A stretch of 35,623 bases of DNA, taken from NCBI GenBank assembly GCA_023230525.1, contig JALNXE010000039.1:1-35623 (forward strand), written 5' to 3'. This stretch comes from Desulfobulbaceae bacterium. GTDB taxonomy: Bacteria; Desulfobacterota; Desulfobulbia; Desulfobulbales; SURF-16. The position numbers and the translations under genes are program-made. Shown one piece after another: positions 16,282-23,796 of this stretch (position 1 is the first letter of the stretch; each line of letters starts with the position of its first letter). The notes beneath the pieces are model-generated. The model did no database searches. It saw only the letters and a list, made by a program, of their open reading frames with translations, and was not told where the DNA came from.

Positions 16282-16306
16282 TAACAATGTTAATCAATGA
16301 TTGTTA
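16282..16306. promoter_or_regulatory. inverted repeat upstream of the Slam-like gene
   Basis: TAACAAT, 11-base AT-rich spacer, ATTGTTA: two 7-bp arms with centres about 18 bases apart, a spacing suited to a dimeric regulator. It sits about 40 bases before the start codon of the Slam-like gene. No clear promoter boxes accompany it. Confidence 0.3.
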
Positions 16307-16382
16307 AGATCTCATTAATTAACGATTAATCTTTAAAGCAGTGACAGGCAAAAAGCAAGAATATCCGTTTATCAATGAAAAA

Positions 16383-18455
16383 TTATGTTTTCAAATCAAT
16401 CTCATTCTCCACCACATGGAAGAGTGCGGCAATCACATGGCGGTCATATTTGCTGTCTGCTGCATTGAGTAATTGCGTCATGGCTTGTTTGTCCGTGAGA
16501 CGGTCGCGGTAAGCCCTTGGGCTCGTCATGGCGATAAAGGCATTGGCCGCCGCAAGAATGCGGGAAGTGAGTATTATTTCCTCTCCTGCCAGCCCTTTTG
16601 GATAGCCGCTGCCGTCCAGATATTCATGCTTCTGGGTGATTGTTTCCAGAACAGGACCCTCAAAGTCTATACCGGTAAGAATTTCAGCCGCAGACGCTGT
16701 TTCGCTTTTCAAGACAGTTTGTTCGGCCGGGGTCAGATCGCCGGTTTTCAGCAGAAGTTCCTTGGGCAGGGATAACTTGCCGAGGTTGCAAAGGTTCGCA
16801 GCTATTTCAATGGTGGTTAACTGTTCCGTGGACAATTCCATGGCCCGGCCGACCGCAGTTGCCACCTTGGCCGTTTTGGCGGAGTGGTTGGCCGAGTATG
16901 GATCATGGAGATCAATTGCCCGCATGAGGGAGTAGACGATCTGCTTCATGAGCCGGTCTCTTCTGGTTTGGGCTTCCTGCAGCCGGGTGACATCATTTAA
17001 GGTAAGAAGCAGCGAGTCTTGTCCATTGAATTCATAGGCAACCGGGATACAGGTGGAAAAGAAGACGTGATGTATGCCTTTTATATCAAAGGATATTTCG
17101 CTGGTGATGATTTTGCGCAGCGAGTTCGCGCTGCTGACGGTTTCCTGCAATTTTGCGGCTGCATCCGGGCCGAAGATATTTGACAGACTTTTCCCTTGCA
17201 GATCAGCGACAGGGGTTTGCAGATGATCGGCCAGGGTTTTGTTGGCAAAGATGAGATCGGACTCACAGTCGAGAAGTAAGATCAATTCGGTCATATTGTC
17301 GTTGATGGCATTGAGCAGATTGGTCTGCGCTTCAAGCTGACGGGATTTTACCAGCAGATCATGGGCAGCCTGACGTTCTTTGAGGGAGCTCCCGTACCAC
17401 CAGGCTGCGACCATCAGGGCTGAGCCGAGCAGCAAGGCCAGCAGCAGTGAAATAAGCAGGAAGCGCTGGTGGCTTTGGGATTCAGCCAGGGCCTCGGCAT
17501 AAGATATTTTCTGGATAAGGGTCATACGCACGGCAGGCAGTATTCTGCTGGTAAAAAGGCTTTTTGATCCGCTATAGTCATTGCCCTGACTGAATTGGCC
17601 GGGATTGCGCAGGGCAAGTGATGCTACCAGCTCTTCCGCATTGGCAGCGAGGCTCAGGGTCAATGGTTGGGTGCCGTCAGCCAGCGGCGAGACATAGTTA
17701 ATCAGATTGCCGTCCTGGCGCACCAGATAGGTTTCGGCAGTTTTGGTTGCCAGGCTTTTTGTTGCAAGAATGGGAAACAGGGAGGATGCTGCATTGTTGT
17801 ATGCGTAAAGAACGGCAATGGGCCGCTGGCTATCGCTTTGTTTCTGCAGGGAAAAAACAGGCACTAGAAATCCTGCCACAGGTTGCCCGTTTTCATTGAG
17901 CTGGATGTCGGAAAAAAGATGTTTCCCGGAAACAATGACCTGTTCCACCGCCTTCCGCAGTCTGACATCAGGAGAGGCGAAACCAGGCGTTGAGGTAATG
18001 ATCCGGGCATCGGCGGCCAGAATAGCTAAACCGTTATTGGCAATGAAGGCGACATTGGCCGGAGCGGGCATGGTTGTTTTCGGATCATCATAAAAGCCTG
18101 ACCGCTGGCCTGTTGTCTGGATCAGGTTGCGCAGATAGGAAAGCTGCACTGCTTCTGTTTCCCTGTTGGCCTCAGGGTTGATGAGCAGCTGTTCCACATA
18201 GAGCTGCAAAGAACCGTTTGCCGCAAGTTCCTGTAAAACTGCAAATCTGCCGTCAATCCATTTCATGATATCGGCGGCACGGCTGTCCGCCACCACAGAG
18301 AGGGTGATCTGCCAGTTATTGAGGTCTCTCTGCTGTTCATAGCGGGTCAGGGAAAAAACCGAGAAAATTCCGGAGACTATTACACAAATCAGGATGGCGG
18401 CACTGATCAGAAAAGGTTTCGTTTTCATTTTGCTGTCTGTCATCTCTCTTGGCAT
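16383..18455 (-). CDS. membrane Cache-PAS-HD-GYP protein with degenerate HD-GYP domain
   Basis: A 690-residue inner-membrane sensor: TM1 about 14-36, a large periplasmic Cache-like region (37-330), TM2 331-354, a PAS domain (about 375-490) and an HD-GYP domain (about 505-690). HD-GYP enzymes hydrolyse cyclic di-GMP with a metal centre. Here most ligands are replaced: the HD pair is Cys556-Asn557 (LCNLGK), the next His is Glu585, the HH pair is Lys609-His610 (KHEYLDGSGYP), and the following Asp is Asn638 (ANAF). His524 and the GYP loop remain. The domain is therefore likely inactive, and may bind cyclic di-GMP as a receptor or act by protein contact. Its ATG directly follows the stop of the LapG-like protease gene, so the two are tightly coupled. 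Confidence 0.88.
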   Translation of the reverse strand: MPREMTDSKMKTKPFLISAAILICVIVSGIFSVFSLTRYEQQRDLNNWQITLSVVADSRAADIMKWIDGRFAVLQELAANGSLQLYVEQLLINPEANRETEAVQLSYLRNLIQTTGQRSGFYDDPKTTMPAPANVAFIANNGLAILAADARIITSTPGFASPDVRLRKAVEQVIVSGKHLFSDIQLNENGQPVAGFLVPVFSLQKQSDSQRPIAVLYAYNNAASSLFPILATKSLATKTAETYLVRQDGNLINYVSPLADGTQPLTLSLAANAEELVASLALRNPGQFSQGNDYSGSKSLFTSRILPAVRMTLIQKISYAEALAESQSHQRFLLISLLLALLLGSALMVAAWWYGSSLKERQAAHDLLVKSRQLEAQTNLLNAINDNMTELILLLDCESDLIFANKTLADHLQTPVADLQGKSLSNIFGPDAAAKLQETVSSANSLRKIITSEISFDIKGIHHVFFSTCIPVAYEFNGQDSLLLTLNDVTRLQEAQTRRDRLMKQIVYSLMRAIDLHDPYSANHSAKTAKVATAVGRAMELSTEQLTTIEIAANLCNLGKLSLPKELLLKTGDLTPAEQTVLKSETASAAEILTGIDFEGPVLETITQKHEYLDGSGYPKGLAGEEIILTSRILAAANAFIAMTSPRAYRDRLTDKQAMTQLLNAADSKYDRHVIAALFHVVENEIDLKT

Positions 18456-19106
18456 TTACATTCTGGGAAGATGCAACCACCACTTTTTCTCATTGACTGA
18501 GTACAGGGGAAGATAATGGGCTATAGCCTTATGGGAGACAACCCCTTGAGTTTGATTATCAAGAATGAGGATGTCGTTTTTATAGGAAACAGCCAGCACC
18601 GCATGGGCAATACGCAGGTTGGTATCCTGCAGAATGACGATGCGCAGGGCGTCCGTGTCAATGCCGAGCCAGCGCAGTGAGAAGAATTTGGTGATGGCAT
18701 AATCCTCACAATCACCGCCATTGTAGAAAAATTCTTTGGCAATGGCCCAGTAATCCTCCTGGCCGTAATTGGCCATATCCAGAATGTAGCTTTTTTTGTT
18801 GGCGTACAGGTTAACCGCATTGATCTGCTCAAGCAGCGGTTTCGTTTTGATTGTTTCAAGAAAATGCAGCCAGTTTTTCAGGTGGCAGCGGTTGAAAAAG
18901 CTGTCTGAGCAGTTACCCTCGGGCACGTCCTGGGTGATATGCCGTTCCAGTACGGAAAGCCATTGGGGCAGATAATCCAGACTTTGCTGGGGTTGGGCGG
19001 TATAGCCGAACAGGTTGGTAAAATCAGTGGAAGCTGATGACAGGGCAGGGGAAATAAGAAATGAGAGCAGGAAAAGACATGGCAGCAGCGATTTTCTTGT
19101 TTTCAA
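18456..19106 (-). CDS. LapG-like periplasmic transglutaminase-like cysteine protease (BTLCP family)
   Basis: The 216-residue protein has a signal peptide (1 to about 26, ending SSASTD) and the catalytic triad of bacterial transglutaminase-like cysteine proteinases: Cys133 in GGDCEDYA, His168 in RIAHAVLAV and Asp183 in LILDNQ. Asp132 and Glu134 flank the Cys as in LapG, where the equivalent residues bind calcium. LapG cleaves the retention domain of large surface adhesins in the periplasm and is held in check by the cyclic di-GMP receptor LapD. No LapD or LapA gene is in the window; the partner here is the downstream HD-GYP protein. The start is a TTG with GGGAAA upstream and an in-frame stop shortly before, so no earlier start is possible. 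A good promoter is at 19257-19285. Confidence 0.88.
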   Translation of the reverse strand: MKTRKSLLPCLFLLSFLISPALSSASTDFTNLFGYTAQPQQSLDYLPQWLSVLERHITQDVPEGNCSDSFFNRCHLKNWLHFLETIKTKPLLEQINAVNLYANKKSYILDMANYGQEDYWAIAKEFFYNGGDCEDYAITKFFSLRWLGIDTDALRIVILQDTNLRIAHAVLAVSYKNDILILDNQTQGVVSHKAIAHYLPLYSVNEKKWWLHLPRM

Positions 19107-19256
19107 AAGAAATTTCCCGGATCAAAAGAGTTGAGCGGAAAGAGATGGCTTCATAAAAGGTCCCGGCGACAAAACATCGTGATTTAAACCAGGAAGTTAT
19201 CCTGCACAGTAGGCTGTCGAGTGGTTTTTTACGGGACAGTCAAAGAGATTGAAACA

Positions 19257-19285
19257 ATTACAGCGGAAGGGCAGTCCTTTGTCAA
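19257..19285 (-). promoter_or_regulatory. sigma-70 type promoter of the LapG-like/HD-GYP operon
   Basis: Minus strand: perfect TTGACA (19285-19280), a 17-base spacer and TGTAAT (19262-19257, 5 of 6). It lies just after the stop of the histidine kinase gene. Transcription from near 19250 gives a leader of about 144 bases, in which I recognise no riboswitch. Confidence 0.65.
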
Positions 19286-19299
19286 GGAAAAATAAGGTG

Positions 19300-20964
19300 T
19301 TAGGGAAGCGGCAGGGTAAAAGAGAAGACCGCGCCACCCTCTTTTTTGTTGTTTTCCATCCACACCTGTCCGCCGTGACTTTCAACCAGCTGTCGGACAA
19401 TCGCCAGCCCAAGACCTGTGCCGTTTTCCCGGGTGGTGAAAAAGGGTTCAAATATCTGGCCCATGAACTTTTCTGCGATGCCGGGACCATTGTCAGCAAC
19501 CTGCAGCAGGGTTTTTTCCTGGCCATCCTCGGTTACCTCAGAGGCTGATACGGTGATAATGCCGCCTTTCTGCTCCATGGCATTTCTGGCGTTTTCCATC
19601 AGGTTGACAATCATTTGCTTCACTTGCCGCGCATCAGCCCAGCAATCGAGGTTCTCGGGAATCCTGGTTTTTACCGTAAATCGTTGGTCCCAATTGCGGC
19701 CCTGGGTGAGCAGGTCACAACTTTCCTGCACAATTCCGAGAATAGAAAGCCAGGATTTCTCCGGCGTGGCTGGTTTGGAAAACTGCAGGAATTGACTGAT
19801 GGTTTCTTCCAGGCGATCACATTCCCTGACGATGATGGTCATGAGACTTCTTGAGGAGGTAGCCGGCTCAAAGTCATTTTCCAGGACCTGGGCAGCGCCG
19901 GAGATTGCTGCCAGCGGGTTGCGGAATTCATGGGCAATGCCGGCAGCCATCTCGCCGATGGCCGCCATTTTTTCCGCCTGCCGTACCTTTTCCTCCATTT
20001 TTTTGATAATGCTGAGATCCTGCATGGTGTAAACCCTGGCATTTTCCGAGTCGCCCGGCATGTTAAGCCTGGTCCATGAGTATCCCACCGGAATTTTTTC
20101 GCCCCTCTTTTTTTTCAGATAGGTCATGGGACGAATCGAGTCGGTGGTCGTGGTGTTCAGTTCGGGGAAAACCTTGTCGATTTTTCGTCCCAGGACATCA
20201 ATGGCCTCATAGCCGGTGATAATACCTGCCGACCGGTTAAAGGAGGAAATGCGGCCCTGGGAATCAACCGTGATGATGCCGGTGGCAATATCATCGAAAA
20301 TCTGCTTGTAGAGCAGGGCCAGCCGGTCAAGATCCCGGGAGGTTTTGGAAAGTTCCGCTTCCGCCCTGTGCAGCCTTTCGGAGAGAATGAAACTCAATGC
20401 CGCCACCAGAAAAAAGGTGATGCCCCGGACGGAGAAGTAATGCATGGCCACATGGATACTGGTCAGCGGGGTAATGCCGAGATGCAGCAGGATGGGTAGA
20501 GGCAGCAGAAATTCTGCCGCCAGGATTGCCGCAAAGGAAATGCTGGTTAAGGCGGCCAGCAGCAGGGCGCCGCGGCGAAAGAGCAGGATGGCGCTGCTGA
20601 TGATGGGAAAGAAGTAAATGATGGTGAATATGGACTGACTCCCTCCGGTGAAAAAAACCAGACAGCTGGTGAGCAGGCAGTCGATGATGATCTGCAGATA
20701 AGCAAAATGCCGGTAGCAGGCGATCACCCTCAAGAACAGGGCCGAGAAGATGGTAAAGAGGTAGGTGCCGCCGATGAAGTAAGCGATGTAGCTTATCGGC
20801 GGAATGATAATTTCATGTTCCTTGGTCTGCAGCAGCATGCTGATGCCCAGGAGAATGGTCAGGACAACCACCCGCAGAAAAAGAATCCACTGGATCTGGT
20901 TTTTCAGATAATAATCAACCGAGGTCACGGATCTGGAAGCAGAACACAGCTTGTTAAATATCAT
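19300..20964 (-). CDS. PilS-like membrane PAS sensor histidine kinase
   Basis: A 554-residue kinase. About six hydrophobic segments fill residues 25-195, followed by a short coiled linker, a PAS domain (about 215-320) and the kinase core. The H-box GIAHEFRNPLAAISG has the phosphorylated His345; the N-box is NLMENARNAM, the G1 box DNGPGI and the G2 box GTGLGLAIV. The layout is that of PilS/NtrB-type kinases, which pair with sigma-54 activators. The matching activator gene lies directly upstream on the same strand (98-base gap), so the pair is a two-component system in the order regulator-kinase. No pilin genes are near, so the target need not be pili. Confidence 0.93.
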   Translation of the reverse strand: MIFNKLCSASRSVTSVDYYLKNQIQWILFLRVVVLTILLGISMLLQTKEHEIIIPPISYIAYFIGGTYLFTIFSALFLRVIACYRHFAYLQIIIDCLLTSCLVFFTGGSQSIFTIIYFFPIISSAILLFRRGALLLAALTSISFAAILAAEFLLPLPILLHLGITPLTSIHVAMHYFSVRGITFFLVAALSFILSERLHRAEAELSKTSRDLDRLALLYKQIFDDIATGIITVDSQGRISSFNRSAGIITGYEAIDVLGRKIDKVFPELNTTTTDSIRPMTYLKKKRGEKIPVGYSWTRLNMPGDSENARVYTMQDLSIIKKMEEKVRQAEKMAAIGEMAAGIAHEFRNPLAAISGAAQVLENDFEPATSSRSLMTIIVRECDRLEETISQFLQFSKPATPEKSWLSILGIVQESCDLLTQGRNWDQRFTVKTRIPENLDCWADARQVKQMIVNLMENARNAMEQKGGIITVSASEVTEDGQEKTLLQVADNGPGIAEKFMGQIFEPFFTTRENGTGLGLAIVRQLVESHGGQVWMENNKKEGGAVFSFTLPLP

Positions 20965-21062
20965 TATGGATATTTCCGGTTAGCAATAGATTGCCCCCTA
21001 AAGGGAGAAATGGCTGTGAAGCAGGCTTCTCCTTTGTTGTGCAGAAAAATAGAGGGAAGAGA

Positions 21063-22442
21063 TCAGAGAATATCGTACTTTTTCACTTTATAGCGGATGG
21101 AACGGAAACTGATTTTCAGCAGTTCGGCGGCTTTCATTTTGGAATTGTCCGCCTTTTTCAGGGCAAGCTCGATCATCTTTTTCTCGAATCTGCTCGTTAC
21201 CTTCTCCAGGCCGAGATCAAAGAGTTCCTCTTCGCTCGGCATGGTAAAAATGGCATTCCCGGAGCCATCCTGCTCAGGGGTGGTTCTCCGCTGGGTTGAT
21301 AAGGTGAGACTTTCCGGCAGAATGATATTTGAGGTAGAAAGGGCGACGCCTCTTTCAATGATATTTTCCAACTCTCTGACATTACCGGGAAAATCATAGC
21401 TCATGAGCACTTCCATGGCATAGGAGGAGAGCTGGGGGGCATCCTTTTCAAAGGTTTTTGAATATTTTTTCAGGAAATGATTAACCAGCAGAGGAACATC
21501 TCCCTTCCTCTCCCGTAAGGGCGGCATGCGGATGGGAACCACGGCAAGGCGGTAAAAGAGATCCTCCCGGAAGCGTTTTTCCAGAATTTCCTGCTCCAAG
21601 TCACGATTGGTGGCTGAAATGATGCGCACATTGACTTTGATGGTCTTGGTGTCGCCGACCCTTTTAAACTCCCTTTCCTGGAGCACCCGCAGCAGTTTGG
21701 TCTGGATAAGGGGGGTGAGTTCGCCGATTTCATCTAAAAAGGCGCTGCCGTTATTGGCCAGCTCAAAGAGCCCGATCTTGTTTGAGCTGGCCCCGGTAAA
21801 TGATCCTTTCATGTGGCCGAAGAGTTCGCTTTCAAACAGGGACTCAGGAATGGCGTTGCAGGTTATGGGCACGAAATTGTTCTGGGCCCCCCTGCTTTTC
21901 TGATGGATGGCCTGGGCCACCAGCTCTTTTCCGGTGCCGGATTCCCCGATGATCAGCACATTGGCATGGGTCGGGGCAATGCGATCAATCTGGTCAAAGA
22001 TATTGCGCATCTCCGGGCTGTCACCGATGATGTTGGCATAATCGTGGCGTGGCGTGGCATTGGCGTTTTTCGCCTCAACGGTTTGGCCGGCAATGGCGGA
22101 AGTGATAATGGCTTTTATTTCACTGAGCTTGAAGGGTTTGGTGATATAATCGTATGCCCCGTGTTTCATGGCCTGCACCGCGTCTTCCGGCGAGGCGAAG
22201 GCGGTAATCATGATAAACGGCAGGTCAGGAGCCGCCTTTTTGGCGGCATCAAGCAGTTCAAGGCCGCCCATGCCGGGCATTCTGATGTCAGAAATAACCA
22301 GATCAAACTCCTGCATTTCCATGGCTTTCAGGGCCTTTTCCCCATCAGAAGCCGTCACCGCCTGGTAGCCCTCTTTTTCAAGAAGTATTTTCAGGAACTC
22401 CCGCATGCTGAGTTCATCATCTACGACAAGTATAGTGGACAT
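21063..22442 (-). CDS. PilR/NtrC-type sigma-54-dependent response regulator
   Basis: A 459-residue regulator with three domains. The receiver (1-118) has DDE at 8-10 and the phospho-acceptor Asp52 in VISDIRMPG. The AAA+ sigma-54 interaction domain (about 137-370) has Walker A GESGTGKE (166-173), the sigma-54 contact loop GSFTGA (213-218; Ser in place of the usual Ala) and Walker B ending SAFLDEIGEL. The C-terminal Fis-type helix-turn-helix (about 415-459) includes MKAAELLKISFRSIRYKVKKY. It resembles PilR more than NtrC or the PEP-CTERM regulator PrsR. A likely target in the window is the sigma-54 promoter at 14752-14767; that link is inference from proximity. Confidence 0.95.
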   Translation of the reverse strand: MSTILVVDDELSMREFLKILLEKEGYQAVTASDGEKALKAMEMQEFDLVISDIRMPGMGGLELLDAAKKAAPDLPFIMITAFASPEDAVQAMKHGAYDYITKPFKLSEIKAIITSAIAGQTVEAKNANATPRHDYANIIGDSPEMRNIFDQIDRIAPTHANVLIIGESGTGKELVAQAIHQKSRGAQNNFVPITCNAIPESLFESELFGHMKGSFTGASSNKIGLFELANNGSAFLDEIGELTPLIQTKLLRVLQEREFKRVGDTKTIKVNVRIISATNRDLEQEILEKRFREDLFYRLAVVPIRMPPLRERKGDVPLLVNHFLKKYSKTFEKDAPQLSSYAMEVLMSYDFPGNVRELENIIERGVALSTSNIILPESLTLSTQRRTTPEQDGSGNAIFTMPSEEELFDLGLEKVTSRFEKKMIELALKKADNSKMKAAELLKISFRSIRYKVKKYDIL

Positions 22443-22540
22443 ATTTTACAAAAGTTAAATTTTACGGTATGAAGAAATATCTAATAAAAGGTAGCAGTTT
22501 TTGCGGTGTCTTACAAGACGGCCAAAGCGGCTAATCCATT

Positions 22541-22741
22541 ATGGCGAAAAATTTTATCATTCTCGGCATACTGCTTGTTGCCGTCGGCCTGTTGTGGCCG
22601 GTGCTAAGCAAGCTTCCCCTGGGGCGTCTGCCCGGTGATATCGTGATCCGCAGGGAGCATTTCAGTTTTTATTTCCCCCTAACCACCTCAATACTCGTCA
22701 GCCTGCTGCTTTCCCTGCTCTTCTGGTTTCTCCGCAAGTAA
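22541..22741 (+). CDS. DUF2905 small membrane protein
   Basis: A 66-residue protein with two membrane segments (about 5-22 and 46-64) separated by the family signature LGRLPGDIVIRREHFSFYFPL. DUF2905 proteins are widespread and of unknown function. The ribosome binding site is weak. The last 54 bases overlap the 3' end of dusB on the other strand. Confidence 0.88.
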   Translation: MAKNFIILGILLVAVGLLWPVLSKLPLGRLPGDIVIRREHFSFYFPLTTSILVSLLLSLLFWFLRK

Positions 22742-23686
22742 TCCGTCCGGCAGGCTATGGACCAGCTGCCGGAGACCGGCAAATGTCTCGGCCTGGTAGA
22801 TTCTGTTGCGAATCTCCGCCCCATGGCGCATGGCCTTGAAATATTTGCCCGCATGGTTGCGGATTTTGCCCAGAGCCCACTGGGGTTGACAGAATTGATC
22901 AATGAGATCCAGGTGGCGTTTTAAGGCGGTTAAGCGAAGTTGTGGCGTATCAGGAGGCTCAGCCGGGTCAAATACCCATGGCCTGCCAAGGCAGCCCCGT
23001 CCGATCATCACCCCGTCGCAGCCCGTCTGCCGCATCATGGCAAGCCCCTGTCCATAGGAGTTGATGTCACCGTTGCCGATCAGGGCAATATTGATCTTTG
23101 CCTTGCTTTGCGCAATGACCTCCCAGTCGACCGGACCGGAAAAACCATCGCTCCAGGTCCTGGCATGAATGGTTACCGCCGAAGCTCCCGACTCTTCGGC
23201 CATCCGGGCAAATTCCGGGGCATTGATGCTCTGGTGGGTCCAGCCGGACCTGAATTTTACCGTGACCGGCTTAGTGGTGTTGGCGCAGACCTGCCGGATA
23301 ATTTTTGCCGCCAGGGCCGGGGATTTCATCAGGGCGGCTCCGGCGCCTTTTTTCGTCACCTTTTTTACCGGGCAGCCCATGTTGATATCGATGCAGTCAA
23401 TCGGCAGCCGGGAAAGCATGGCCGCGGCCTTGCCCATGATATCCGGTTCGCTGCCGAAGAGCTGCATGGCAATCGGTCTTTCCAGGGGGATGGATTGGGT
23501 CATATCCCATGTTCTCTGCTGGTCGTACAGCAGCCCGTGGCAGCTGATCATTTCCGAAAAGACGAGGCCCGCGCCATATTCACGGCAAAGCAGACGGAAG
23601 GGCAGGTCGGTGTAACCGGCAAGTGGCGCTAAAATAAAGGGATTTTCAATGGTCAGACCGGCAATCTGCAGTGGCTTTATTTTCAT
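22688..23686 (-). CDS. dusB: tRNA-dihydrouridine synthase (DusB type)
   Basis: FMN-dependent enzyme that reduces uridines in the D loop of tRNA. The TIM-barrel features are visible: APLAGYTDLPFR, the MQLFGSEPDIM strand, DINMGCPVKKVTKKGAGAALM with the catalytic Cys, VKFRSGW, TIHAR, IGNGDI and MIGRGCLGRPW. A helical C-terminal domain follows from about 240. The 332-residue length is normal. A promoter with 5-of-6 boxes is at 23722-23751. The 3' end overlaps the DUF2905 gene tail-to-tail by 54 bases. Confidence 0.93.
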   Translation of the reverse strand: MKIKPLQIAGLTIENPFILAPLAGYTDLPFRLLCREYGAGLVFSEMISCHGLLYDQQRTWDMTQSIPLERPIAMQLFGSEPDIMGKAAAMLSRLPIDCIDINMGCPVKKVTKKGAGAALMKSPALAAKIIRQVCANTTKPVTVKFRSGWTHQSINAPEFARMAEESGASAVTIHARTWSDGFSGPVDWEVIAQSKAKINIALIGNGDINSYGQGLAMMRQTGCDGVMIGRGCLGRPWVFDPAEPPDTPQLRLTALKRHLDLIDQFCQPQWALGKIRNHAGKYFKAMRHGAEIRNRIYQAETFAGLRQLVHSLPDGLLAEKPEEQGKQQADEY

Positions 23687-23721
23687 GGATTTTCTACTGG
23701 AGAGTTCGATTGGAACGTAGT

Positions 23722-23751
23722 ATTATGCCCAACCTATTTAAAATCAGTCAA
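23722..23751 (-). promoter_or_regulatory. sigma-70 type promoter of dusB
   Basis: Minus strand: TTGACT (23751-23746), an 18-base spacer, CATAAT (23727-23722). Each box matches 5 of 6. Transcription would begin near 23715, about 29 bases before the dusB ATG. Confidence 0.55.
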
Positions 23752-23796
23752 TCCGCAACATTCAATGAACCAGTCAACTGATCAACTGGAGATGTC

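Noticed and set aside
19107..19250. Cyclic di-GMP riboswitch in the leader of the LapG-like gene
   Set aside because: Looked for because of the gene's context, but the conserved core motifs of the known classes are not present.
22509..22520. Inverted repeat GTCTT-AC-AAGAC between the PilR-like and DUF2905 genes
   Set aside because: Five-base arms are expected by chance and nothing else supports a site.
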